Assembly: GCA_964549765.1 (NCBI GenBank)
Contig: CAZJWR010000007.1
Location: 25,680 to 89,679, forward strand
DNA: 64,000 bases
Reading direction: 5' to 3'
Source of the DNA: CAZJWR01 sp964549765
GTDB taxonomy: Bacteria; Zixibacteria; MSB-5A5; GN15; JAAZOE01
The notes below the pieces were generated by a model that worked only from the letters and a program-made list of their open reading frames with translations, was not told the DNA's origin and searched no databases. Below, one piece after another: positions 51,650 through 61,447 of this stretch (position 1 is the stretch's first letter; every line of letters begins with the position of its first letter). Both the position numbers and the translations under genes were made by a program.

Positions 51650-54600
51650 TTCAACAGCATCATTTTGTGTGTCGAGTGTTGTTCCTCCCCGGTCAGGCGG
51701 CTGAAATACACACCGGACGCCACCTGGTGACCGCCCGCATCCGTTCCATCCCAAACCACCATATGCCGCCCGGCCTCGAAGCGACCGTCGGCCAGCGTCG
51801 CGACGTGCTGGCCGAGTACATTGAAAATATCCAGCCGCACGTCCCCGGACCGTTCCAGCGCAAATTCGATAGTCGTCGCCGGGTTGAACGGGTTGGGGTA
51901 ATTGCCAACGATGCCGAACCGATCGGGCAACCCGGCCGGGTTGTCGGTTGCGTCGGTCGGCGTCCGTATCTGTCCGTTGATGGCCGAGTTCTTGCTGTCG
52001 CCGAACAGCTTGGGCCATGGCATGAGGGCGGTATCATCCGGTGCCTCGAGGTCCCAGACGAATAAGCCGCCGTCGTCTCCCGTCATGATCATTTCCAGGC
52101 GGTTGTCCCCGTCGAGATCATCGATTACCGGCGTAAACGGCGTCGAGACCACCTGGACAGTCGGTGTGACAATCGGAAAACCGGGAGTCAGGTCACCGTT
52201 GGGTTCCCACGCGAAAATCCGTTCATATCCGGTCCCGGGGAAAATATAGCCGCCACGACTGATAAGATTGGGAACGCCGTTGCCGTCGATGTCAGCGACG
52301 ACGATATTGCTCAATGTCGTGGGTGAGCTTATTAACATACCGTAGGGCACGCTCGGATTATCCACGTACGGTGTGCCGTCGCTGTTGAAGGCATAAATTC
52401 GAGAGATGTCATAGCCGAAATACGCCACCACGATTTCTTTTGAACCGTCGTTATCGATATCGGCGCACACCGGGGTGGTGCCGATCCAATCGGCCAGACC
52501 TTCCATATGCACCGGCCAGCCGGGAAGATCCTCGTTTCCGTTGGTGGCCACGATCAGGGTGAACGTCTGATTGGTATCGAGTACCGACGCCACGACATCC
52601 AGGATGCCGTCATCGTTGACGTCGGCCAGCATGCCGCCATGCATCTGCCGCACCCGGCGCGCCAGCGGCGTCTGCCAGTCGAATGCGGGAAGACCGTTGC
52701 GCCCGTTCCACAGGTAGATACCCGATAGCGGCATCGACGTACTGTATAGACCGACGACTTCAGTGATGCCGTTATCGTCGAGGTCGGCTGCCGTCACCAT
52801 GGGCAACGTCAAACCCGCGTACAGCGAGGTGTCGAAAATATTGGGATCGAGCGCGGTGAAAAGTCCGCCCAGAGAGTAGAAATACGGATTGCCGTCATAC
52901 CGGTAGGCGTGGACCTCGCCGTATTTCGTGAAATAGAGAAAGACGGAATCGGCGCTATCGTACAATTTGGTCGCGACCGGGATCGGGTACGATGAAAAGG
53001 TCATTCCGGTCGAGGCGGTTTTGGGCCATCCCGCCAAGGCCTGCCCGCGATAATTAAAGCAGCCAACGGTGTTTTGCCCGACGGCGATAATATCATCCAG
53101 GCCGTCGCCATCGATATCGTCAAAGGCCGGCATGGAACGCATATCCTTGTCGGTGAGTACGGGGAAACCGTCCAGCAGCGTCCCGTCATGATTAAAGGCG
53201 AACAGGCCGTGCTGGCACCCGATAACAATTTCTTTGAAACCATCCCCGTCGATATCGCATACCCCGGGAGAAATGGCCGCAAACCCGGGCAGTTGAACCG
53301 GGAAGCCCGCGCGCATGGCCGAGCGAACCATAACGTCGACGGAATCGGCCTGCCGTCCCGCGCCGTCATACATGGTCAACTTGATTGTATAATGCCCCTC
53401 CGCCAGATTGAACAGCGGCCACTCGAAAATCTTCTCGTCGAAGTACAGGTTGGTGCCTGCGAATAGGCGGGTATATTCGCTTTCCCCATCCATGCGGTAT
53501 GACACGACCGTGGAGTCGTAGGCCGGGGCATAAGCGTTGCAATAGATCTGGGCGAGATACTTGATCTCGCCACCGTCGTTCGGCGAAGTGATCTCAATTA
53601 TGGCGCCGTTGACGACTCGTACCGCAACCTGGTCTTCCCCGGTCGATGTCACCGCCCGAAGGCTGTAATAACCGGCCATGCCCTTGTCCGGCCAAACCAC
53701 ATCGGTGGTCGGCTGGGTTACGGCGTCGGCATGGTAGATCTGCGTCCAGGCTGCCGGAGTTATGCCCTCGCCGACATAGACGTCAACGGGGCCGCCGTAT
53801 CCGCCGGTTCGCTTCAGCCGGATCGTTACGTCTCCGGTTACGATGTCATTTTGGGCCGGATCAGCGATGTACACGGCCGGAGCCTCGATCATCTCGAAGG
53901 CTCGCCCGACGTTCAGCCGTCCCCACCCCGAAAGGGTGTCGTAGCCGGGCAAATACTGCCCGTCATCCCATGGATCGACCAGATCATCGGCCGACTGCCG
54001 CAAGACATTCCGGATTTCATCGGCCGTCAATCCCGGTTGAAACGACCACAGCATCGCCGCCGCGCCGGCGACAATCGGCGCCGCCATGGAGGTGCCGTCG
54101 GCCAGATAATAGCGGTCGGCAATGATGCGCACCCCGGCTTCATCGGGAGCATACAGGTCGGTTCCGGCCGCTCGCAGCGACAGAATATCACGGGCGGGGG
54201 CGACGATATCCAGAAACGGCCCGTAGGTCGAGAAAAAGGTCATGAAACCATCGGCGTTGGTTCCCCCGACGGTGAACGTCTCGGGAAACGACCCCGGATA
54301 GGTTAGCATGCTGCTGCCGAAATTCCCTGCCGCCGCCACCGGGAGACATCCCCGATCGACCGCATACGCGAGCGTCTGCCGGAGAATATCGGAGTCGTAG
54401 GGGAATCCCCAGCTCAGGTTGAGCACTTTGGCGCCCATCTCCACTGAGTACAGGATTGCCGCGATTGAAACCGACAGGTAGCCGTTGGGGAAAATTTTTA
54501 CCGGCAGTATGGAAATGTGGCCCGGATATCCCGATATCCCGATATCGTTTTGGACAGCCGCTACCAGGCCGGACACGTGCGTCCCGTGGCCGATTGAATC

Positions 54601-55377
54601 GGTGACGTCATTATCGCCGACGACGTCCAACGAAATCGTATCGCCGGAAAAGTCCCAGCCGCGAAAGTCATCCACAAACCCATTGTGGTCGTCGTCGATG
54701 CCGTTGCCGGCGATTTCACGGGGATTGATGTAGACGTTGTCCGCCAAATCGGGATGCAGATAATCGATGCCGGTATCGATAATCCCCACCAGTACCGGCA
54801 CGCTGTCGGCGGGCGGATTGTCGTACAGCGGCGCTAGGTTGACGTCCTCTCCCGGTTTGCCGTGCCGGATATACAGGACGTCGTTGCCGGGGCCGTCGTT
54901 GCGTTCGATGGCATAGAACCCCTGACCGGTATTATGCAAATACCATTGCTGATCGAACAGTGAATCGGTCGGCCATGAGTATAACTGGACACGGTAATCG
55001 GGTTCGGCGAACCGGATGTCTCCGTGACTCCGCAAGCGGGCGACGACCTGCCGGACGTCGGTCGTATCCGGAAACGAAACCAGGTACAGGTTGTCCAGCA
55101 GCGCCGACAGCCCCGATTTGCCGCCCCGGCTGCGGGCCGGGAAATAATCGCTCAAGGGCTGGATGTGCCAGTCCTGATAGGCCTTCAGGCCGGTGAATGG
55201 GACTTCCGGCAACAGCGATTGCACGGTGGGAGAAAAACCCGGTTTGGTTAGAATCAATACGTGACCGGGATGAATCATCGCCTCGAAATCGGCGTCGGAG
55301 TCGGCGGATGCAATCGACGCAAGGCTAATGAGGAGGAGGGAAATCAGCGTTATCCAAATCAGAATTTTGCTATTCAT
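51646..55377 (-). CDS. Secreted subtilisin-like serine protease with FG-GAP repeats and T9SS sorting domain
   Basis: 1243 residues. Signal peptide, propeptide (about 25-130), then an S8 peptidase domain with Asp201 (GIIDTGIDYLHPDL), His264 (GHGTHVSG) and Ser430 (GTSMAAP); Asn in AAGNFGSS supports activity. Ig-like segments follow, then a propeller of FG-GAP-type repeats (CDIDGDGFKEIVIG, DDIDGDGLDDIIAVG, DINDDG-like units). The end is NYPNPFNPATTIEF...IFNVLGQHVATL...SGVYFSRL, the T9SS type A signal. The DxDGDG loops probably bind calcium. It is co-translated with the LVIVD protein. Confidence 0.95.
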   Translation of the reverse strand: MNSKILIWITLISLLLISLASIASADSDADFEAMIHPGHVLILTKPGFSPTVQSLLPEVPFTGLKAYQDWHIQPLSDYFPARSRGGKSGLSALLDNLYLVSFPDTTDVRQVVARLRSHGDIRFAEPDYRVQLYSWPTDSLFDQQWYLHNTGQGFYAIERNDGPGNDVLYIRHGKPGEDVNLAPLYDNPPADSVPVLVGIIDTGIDYLHPDLADNVYINPREIAGNGIDDDHNGFVDDFRGWDFSGDTISLDVVGDNDVTDSIGHGTHVSGLVAAVQNDIGISGYPGHISILPVKIFPNGYLSVSIAAILYSVEMGAKVLNLSWGFPYDSDILRQTLAYAVDRGCLPVAAAGNFGSSMLTYPGSFPETFTVGGTNADGFMTFFSTYGPFLDIVAPARDILSLRAAGTDLYAPDEAGVRIIADRYYLADGTSMAAPIVAGAAAMLWSFQPGLTADEIRNVLRQSADDLVDPWDDGQYLPGYDTLSGWGRLNVGRAFEMIEAPAVYIADPAQNDIVTGDVTIRLKRTGGYGGPVDVYVGEGITPAAWTQIYHADAVTQPTTDVVWPDKGMAGYYSLRAVTSTGEDQVAVRVVNGAIIEITSPNDGGEIKYLAQIYCNAYAPAYDSTVVSYRMDGESEYTRLFAGTNLYFDEKIFEWPLFNLAEGHYTIKLTMYDGAGRQADSVDVMVRSAMRAGFPVQLPGFAAISPGVCDIDGDGFKEIVIGCQHGLFAFNHDGTLLDGFPVLTDKDMRSMPAFDDIDGDGLDDIIAVGQNTVGCFNYRGQALAGWPKTASTGMTFSSYPIPVATKLYDSADSVFLYFTKYGEVHAYRYDGNPYFYSLGGLFTALDPNIFDTSLYAGLTLPMVTAADLDDNGITEVVGLYSTSMPLSGIYLWNGRNGLPAFDWQTPLARRVRQMHGGMLADVNDDGILDVVASVLDTNQTFTLIVATNGNEDLPGWPVHMEGLADWIGTTPVCADIDNDGSKEIVVAYFGYDISRIYAFNSDGTPYVDNPSVPYGMLISSPTTLSNIVVADIDGNGVPNLISRGGYIFPGTGYERIFAWEPNGDLTPGFPIVTPTVQVVSTPFTPVIDDLDGDNRLEMIMTGDDGGLFVWDLEAPDDTALMPWPKLFGDSKNSAINGQIRTPTDATDNPAGLPDRFGIVGNYPNPFNPATTIEFALERSGDVRLDIFNVLGQHVATLADGRFEAGRHMVVWDGTDAGGHQVASGVYFSRLTGEEQHSTHKMMLLK

Positions 55378-55415
55378 ATAACTATCTTTCCGGGAGACAA
55401 CTCATCTCCTCCCAT

Positions 55416-55443
55416 AAGCTAATGCCAAATCGCTGAAAGTCAA
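55416..55443 (-). promoter_or_regulatory. Possible promoter of the subtilase-LVIVD operon
   Basis: Minus strand TTGACT (55438-55443), a 16-base spacer and a weak TAGCTT (55416-55421), about 40 bases before the subtilase ATG. Confidence 0.35.
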
Positions 55444-55632
55444 GGTGACAATTTACCCGGCGGAGATCGGCGCCCGATCAGGTAATCCCGTCGTCTGTAT
55501 GACGATGCATAACGGTCATTCGTCCAAACGATTCGCCGGAGATGCCCGCGGATTTTTCCGGATAGAAGTGTATATGAAATGATACGGGGGATGCCAACGG
55601 CCGCGCGCGCCTATCGGCGTTGCGGCATATGT

Positions 55633-56337
55633 CTATTGGCGACGGTGACTGCGAGCCAGGCGGAAGCGGGATCGATGCCGAAGCAACCGGTTGCGGCGCA
55701 GGATACCGAACACTTTCCACCACGTGAGCTGTAAACCCGGCGTTATCTCCACCGCCTCCTCGATAAGCTCTGAAATGCTCGCGAAGGGATCATCGGCGAC
55801 CAACTGCAGAATAACTTCTTCGGCCGACCGCCGTCTCGGATCGGTCGGCACTCCCGTTCCGCGCGCCTTTCCGGCCCCCTTAGTGCCCGGCGACATGGCC
55901 TCCTGAAGGGTCGTGCCCGGTTTGGCAAGAGCGTTGTCATCAGTCCTCCAGACCCGTTCCCCACCGCTGTCGCCCCCGGAAGGCAGGTTGAACGCTTTCT
56001 TGCCCAGATCAAGAGTTTCGAAAGCCTTGATGATATGCTCGAATTCAAGCAGCTCGTAGATCTCGTATACGTTCGGGACCATATTGACCAGTTTGATATC
56101 GCCGCTGTTGTCGCGAATTTCCTGAATTTTGGAAACGAAAATGCCCCATCCCGCCGAGGAAATGTACTCCACTCCGCCCAGATCGACCAGAATCCGATAC
56201 CGTCTCTGCTCAAGCAGGCCTTCGATGACACCTTCCAGCTCGGAGGCTGTGATCGTATCCACAATGCCGTCGACCCTGATAATCGATAACTCGCCCGACG
56301 GTCCGGCCTGTGACAGGGACAGTTTTATGTCATCCAT
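55633..56337 (-). CDS. STAS-domain anti-sigma-factor antagonist-like protein with C-terminal extension
   Basis: About 234 residues. Residues 1-110 form a STAS domain with VDGIVDTITASELEGVI and VDLGGVEYISSAGWGIF, where the Ser-Ser before Ala-Gly-Trp is the site phosphorylated in SpoIIAA/RsbV proteins. The extension has a Gly/Lys-rich linker and a basic C-terminal half (TWWKVFGILRRNRLLRHRSR). That half resembles a small winged-helix or basic nucleic-acid-binding tail and is not normal for STAS proteins. No anti-sigma kinase is adjacent. Confidence 0.82.
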   Translation of the reverse strand: MDDIKLSLSQAGPSGELSIIRVDGIVDTITASELEGVIEGLLEQRRYRILVDLGGVEYISSAGWGIFVSKIQEIRDNSGDIKLVNMVPNVYEIYELLEFEHIIKAFETLDLGKKAFNLPSGGDSGGERVWRTDDNALAKPGTTLQEAMSPGTKGAGKARGTGVPTDPRRRSAEEVILQLVADDPFASISELIEEAVEITPGLQLTWWKVFGILRRNRLLRHRSRFRLARSHRRQ

Positions 56338-56485
56338 AGTATGCATTTATGCTTCGGCAATTTCCTCTCCACATTATACAAATCGCCAAATTGGGACGGT
56401 AACTTAACAACAGCAGTATTACGAAAAGACCGAAGATATGCAACAGCTTTTTGACGATGCGGCGGCCCCTGTTGCTCACAGGCCG

Positions 56486-57829
<1,344 letters not shown>

Positions 57830-57861
57830 GACAATATTCGCTCAGACAATACTTCGTAAAT

Positions 57862-57892
57862 AAAAAGACCTTTCTCCTCGCGGAGAAAGGTC
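57862..57892 (-). terminator. Intrinsic terminator after the barrel protein gene
   Basis: An 11-bp perfect stem GACCTTTCTCC/GGAGAAAGGTC with a 4-base loop, then TTTTTATTT on the minus strand. It lies about 20 bases after the stop at 57913. Confidence 0.92.
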
Positions 57893-57912
57893 GTGTACTC
57901 GCGCGATCAATT

Positions 57913-58578
57913 TTACTCTTTCGGCCCGATGTTGAAAATCACGCCGGCGCCGAGGACAACATACTGATTGTTATCGCCCCAGCGATAATCGACGCCTTTG
58001 AATTCCCCCCCGATACCATCCATCATGTCGATATGATAGGTGCCTTCAACATAAACACCGCCATGTTGGTTCAACTTGAGAAAGGCCCCGACACTAACGC
58101 CTGTTCCCAAGGCCGGGTCATACCCCAGTTCGCGATAGACGTACCGAGTCCCGTCCAAAACTCGTGTCGCCAGCTTACTAAAATTTAAACCGACTGATAG
58201 CCGCAGGTAGGGACTCCAGGATTTCTCCGTAATATCCATAAACTGATATTTCCCATACACGCCCGCTTCGAAAAGGCGGTGGTGGAATCCGAAATCCTTG
58301 ACTCCCATGTTTCGAGCGCTGAAATACAGACCGGCAATCAACGAATTGGTGAAATAATACCCGGCGCCGACGTCGAGGCCGACTCCGGTTGTGGCGTTCA
58401 GATTGGCGCCGGAGACCAGCAGACTATCCTTGAGGTATCCCATGGGCAGGATTCCGTTGACGCCGACAAATCCCTCGATAAATGGCTCGGACACCTCCTC
58501 ATACTGGCCAAAGGCCAGTGACGAACAGAGCATCAACGAAGCTACTATAGCGGTCCGGATTATTCGTCTCATATTCAT
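57913..58578 (-). CDS. Outer-membrane beta-barrel protein
   Basis: 221 residues: signal peptide (RTAIVASLMLCSSLAFG), then alternating hydrophobic/polar beta strands such as GLDVGAGYYFTNSLIAGLYF and SPYLRLSVGLNFSK. The end YVVLGAGVIFNIGPKE has no terminal Phe. It looks like an OmpW/opacity-type eight-stranded barrel of about 200 residues. No family name is safe. A single gene bounded by a terminator. Confidence 0.75.
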   Translation of the reverse strand: MNMRRIIRTAIVASLMLCSSLAFGQYEEVSEPFIEGFVGVNGILPMGYLKDSLLVSGANLNATTGVGLDVGAGYYFTNSLIAGLYFSARNMGVKDFGFHHRLFEAGVYGKYQFMDITEKSWSPYLRLSVGLNFSKLATRVLDGTRYVYRELGYDPALGTGVSVGAFLKLNQHGGVYVEGTYHIDMMDGIGGEFKGVDYRWGDNNQYVVLGAGVIFNIGPKE

Positions 58579-58744
58579 CGCCCTATATCTTCCTCTCTCT
58601 GTTACTCCGCCGGGTATTGCCTGCCCCGGCGCAACGATTATATCCTGTGAATTAGAAGCACCACCGTCAATTTGTCAACAGAAATCACCCGCCATTTTTG
58701 CTGCCACCTCAATCCCCGACGGTTGACGCAGACTGTTGAGGTCT

Positions 58745-60823
58745 CTATGATTCCTGCTGGCGATGGGATTTATACTCCTCCTGCAATTTCATCGAAACAT
58801 CCGGCGGAACCTCCTCGTAGTGAGAAAACTCCCGCTTGTAGAATCCCTGTCCCTGGGTCAGGGATCGCAGATCGACCGAATACTTGTACAACTCGGCCTG
58901 AGGCACGCTGGCCTTGATCAGTTTCATCTTGCCCAACGGGTCCATGCCAATGATTTTTCCGCGGCGGGACGAAATATCGCCCATAACGTCGCCGGTATAG
59001 TCGTCGGGAACAATCACCTCGATGTTGTAAATCGGTTCCAGAATTACCGGATTGCTTTTTAGATAGCCATCTTTGAAGCCCATCGACGCCGCCACCTTGA
59101 ACGCCATATCCGACGAGTCCACGGTATGATACGATCCGAAATATACTGTCACCTTGGTATCGACCACGGGCGCGCCGCATAGGCTACCTTCCTGCATCGC
59201 CTCGACGACGCCCTTTTCGACCGACGGGATAAATTTGCCGGGAATGACGCCGCCTTTGACCTCATCGGCGAATTCGAACCCTCCCCCTCGCGGCAACGGC
59301 TCGATGCGCAGCCAGCAATCTCCATACTGGCCCCGCCCGCCCGATTGCTTTTTATATTTGCCTTGTATCTCGGCTTTGGACCGGACGGTTTCGCGGTAGG
59401 GAATTCGCGGTTTGTCGAGTTCGACCTCGACGCCGAAGCGGTTTTTCAACCTTCTCACCAGTAGATCAATCTGAGCGTCGCCTTGACCGAAAAGCAACGT
59501 CTGTTTCAATGACGGGTCCTGGACCATTTTGAAAGTCGGGTCGGTTTCATTGATTTTATTCAACCCCATCCCCATCTTCTCTTCGTCGCCTTTGGCCCGG
59601 GGACGAATGGCCATATCCATAACCGGTTCGGGATACATGGGTTGAGGCAGTTCCAACTGGCGATCCTTGGCGCAGAGCGAGTCACCGGTATGCGTATTTT
59701 TCAATTTGACCAGGGCCACGATATCGCCGGCGTTGGCAACGTCGATCTCCTTGCGATCCTTTCCCCTGACCTCGTAAATCTGCCCGATTCGTTCGCCGCC
59801 GTGCTGGATATTGACGACATCCATGCCCGAACTCAGCGTTCCGCTGTATAGTCTGACCAGCGACAGATCACCGACATGCTGTTCGGAAATAGTCTTGAAC
59901 ACATACGCCCCCGTGGGATCGCCGGATGAGCAGACGACTTCAACCTCCTTATCGGACCCGGCCTCTTTTGCCTTGGCCGGCGGCATGGCGGCCGGCGACG
60001 GAAGAAATTCCACGGCAAAATCGAGAAGTGTCGACGCTCCGATATTCGACGTCGACGATGACGCCAGGATGGGGTAAATGGACCGGGCAATAATTCCCGC
60101 TTTCAGGCCGACTTTGATCTCGTCGTCGGTCAGTTCGCCTTTATCGAAAAATTTCTCCAGAAGGTCGTCTTTCGATTCCGCCACCGCTTCCATGAGCTTC
60201 TCGCGCGCCGCTTTGGCAGCGTCTTTCATATCGCCGGGGATATCGCCGGCGGTCTGCTTGCCCGAGACGTCAAAGGTCAGCGCCTTCATCTTAACAAGAT
60301 CGATTATTCCCTTGAACCCATCTGCCTTGCCGATAGGCAGATGCACCGGGACGACATTCTTCCCGAACGCCTCCTGCAGCGCCGCGACATTCTTGGCGAA
60401 ATCCGTATTTTCCTTATCGAGGCGATTGACGACGAACACCGCCGCCTTTTCGCCCTTCTCGACATGGCTGAAATATTGAAGCGTGCCGACTTCCACGCCG
60501 CTGGCGGCGTCGATAACCACCCCGACAGAGTCGGAGACGATCAGGCCGGAAAGGACGTCGCCGATGAAGTCCATATGTCCCGGCAGGTCAAGAATGTTTA
60601 TCTTATGGTTTTTCCATGCGCACGGCACTAACGACAGGTTGAGTGACGTTTGCTGCGATTTTTCTTCTTCGGTATAATCGGAAATTGTCGAGCCGTCTTC
60701 GATTCTGCCCAATCTACTGGTTTCGCCCGAGGCGAACGCCATTGCCTCGGCAAGCATCGTTTTGCCGGCTCCCCGCTGTCCCACGAGTCCGAGATTCCGG
60801 ATCTTGTCAGTCGTCGTAGCCAT
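58745..60823 (-). CDS. Elongation factor G paralogue (EF-G-like GTPase)
   Basis: A 692-residue translational GTPase: G1 GQRGAGKT (15-22), G3 DLPGHMDF and G4 NRLDKE. EF-G domains II-V follow, including AEIQGKYKKQSGGRGQYGDC (domain IV) and GKIIGMDPLGKM. The G1 sequence differs from the canonical AHIDAGKT of FusA, and G4 has Arg instead of Lys. This is therefore the EF-G-like branch (TIGR00484-unlike, FusA2 group), probably with a recycling or stress role rather than the housekeeping factor. It has its own strong promoter. Confidence 0.9.
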   Translation of the reverse strand: MATTTDKIRNLGLVGQRGAGKTMLAEAMAFASGETSRLGRIEDGSTISDYTEEEKSQQTSLNLSLVPCAWKNHKINILDLPGHMDFIGDVLSGLIVSDSVGVVIDAASGVEVGTLQYFSHVEKGEKAAVFVVNRLDKENTDFAKNVAALQEAFGKNVVPVHLPIGKADGFKGIIDLVKMKALTFDVSGKQTAGDIPGDMKDAAKAAREKLMEAVAESKDDLLEKFFDKGELTDDEIKVGLKAGIIARSIYPILASSSTSNIGASTLLDFAVEFLPSPAAMPPAKAKEAGSDKEVEVVCSSGDPTGAYVFKTISEQHVGDLSLVRLYSGTLSSGMDVVNIQHGGERIGQIYEVRGKDRKEIDVANAGDIVALVKLKNTHTGDSLCAKDRQLELPQPMYPEPVMDMAIRPRAKGDEEKMGMGLNKINETDPTFKMVQDPSLKQTLLFGQGDAQIDLLVRRLKNRFGVEVELDKPRIPYRETVRSKAEIQGKYKKQSGGRGQYGDCWLRIEPLPRGGGFEFADEVKGGVIPGKFIPSVEKGVVEAMQEGSLCGAPVVDTKVTVYFGSYHTVDSSDMAFKVAASMGFKDGYLKSNPVILEPIYNIEVIVPDDYTGDVMGDISSRRGKIIGMDPLGKMKLIKASVPQAELYKYSVDLRSLTQGQGFYKREFSHYEEVPPDVSMKLQEEYKSHRQQES

Positions 60824-60874
60824 TTAAGACACTTCCTCCTTCACAGTCGATAGTCCGAAACAATATATCCGGCA

Positions 60875-60903
60875 ATGATAACGACATTTCCCCCGTTTGT
60901 CAA
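60875..60903 (-). promoter_or_regulatory. Sigma70-like promoter of the EF-G-like gene
   Basis: Minus strand TTGACA (60898-60903), a 17-base spacer and TATCAT (60875-60880), about 50 bases before the start; AAGGAGGAA lies near the ATG. Confidence 0.7.
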
Positions 60904-61099
60904 ACCCTTTTCAACTCCGCCGTGATTCGCTGGGATTCATACCTTCAGTGACGTTCGCGGCGGCTGATTTGACCAATCGATAATAGCATGTACTCGCGAA
61001 TATTCGCAGATCGAACGGGCCCGATCCGATCGGCGGAATAGTCCTTTTCAGTCACACGCTCATGTCGTCAGGCGGGAAGGTTCCGGGACGTTATATTTG

Positions 61100-61127
61100 T
61101 TGACTTGCGCGTCGTCGCGTGTATATT
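61100..61127 (+). promoter_or_regulatory. Sigma70-like promoter of the zinc-ribbon gene
   Basis: TTGACT (61100-61105), a 16-base spacer and TATATT (61122-61127). The start codon is 27 bases on, leaving a leader of about 20 bases that includes GGAGG. Confidence 0.7.
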
Positions 61128-61154
61128 CGTTGCATCAACATGGAGGAAATAGCC

Positions 61155-61424
61155 ATGGCATATTTGAGATGTCGCGAATGCGGGCGGATGCTCGATCCCA
61201 GTCATTACAACAAAATCGGGCTGCGTTGCGGCCTCAACGGATGCAACGGCGTGTTCGAATTCGCCGGCGGATACTATGTCAGCGTTCCCCGGGGCGCCAA
61301 GCTGGATTTGCAGTGCACGAAATGTTCTCACATCTGCTCCAGCGCCGCTACCGGCAAGAAGATCTTCGATCGCTGTCCAATCAAGGGATGCAACGGAACG
61401 CTGGATAGATTCCACAGCGGCTGA
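61155..61424 (+). CDS. Small zinc-ribbon-type protein, 89 aa
   Basis: 89 residues with a CRECG near the start, CGLNGCNG in the middle, CTKCSHIC and CPIKGCNG. Eight to nine cysteines are spaced as two to four metal-binding knuckles. LRCG/CNGVFEF and CPIKGCNGTLD look like an internal duplication. No known family comes to mind; binding of zinc, RNA or protein is possible. ATG 61155 is chosen because GGAGG lies eight bases upstream; a slightly longer frame exists. Confidence 0.82.
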   Translation: MAYLRCRECGRMLDPSHYNKIGLRCGLNGCNGVFEFAGGYYVSVPRGAKLDLQCTKCSHICSSAATGKKIFDRCPIKGCNGTLDRFHSG

Positions 61425-61447
61425 TCGACGAACGCCGGGCGGGCCGA

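Larger units (their letters stand above)
60824..61154. other. Divergent promoter region between the EF-G-like and zinc-ribbon genes
   Basis: 330 bases without a gene. A minus-strand promoter lies at its left end and a plus-strand promoter at its right. The middle (about 60905-61090) shows no further structure to me. Confidence 0.6.

Noticed and set aside
49493..52018. Upstream extension of the LVIVD protein into the subtilase gene
   Set aside because: A signal peptide begins at ATG 51649, which also overlaps the subtilase stop by four bases; the extension is Arg-rich shadow sequence.
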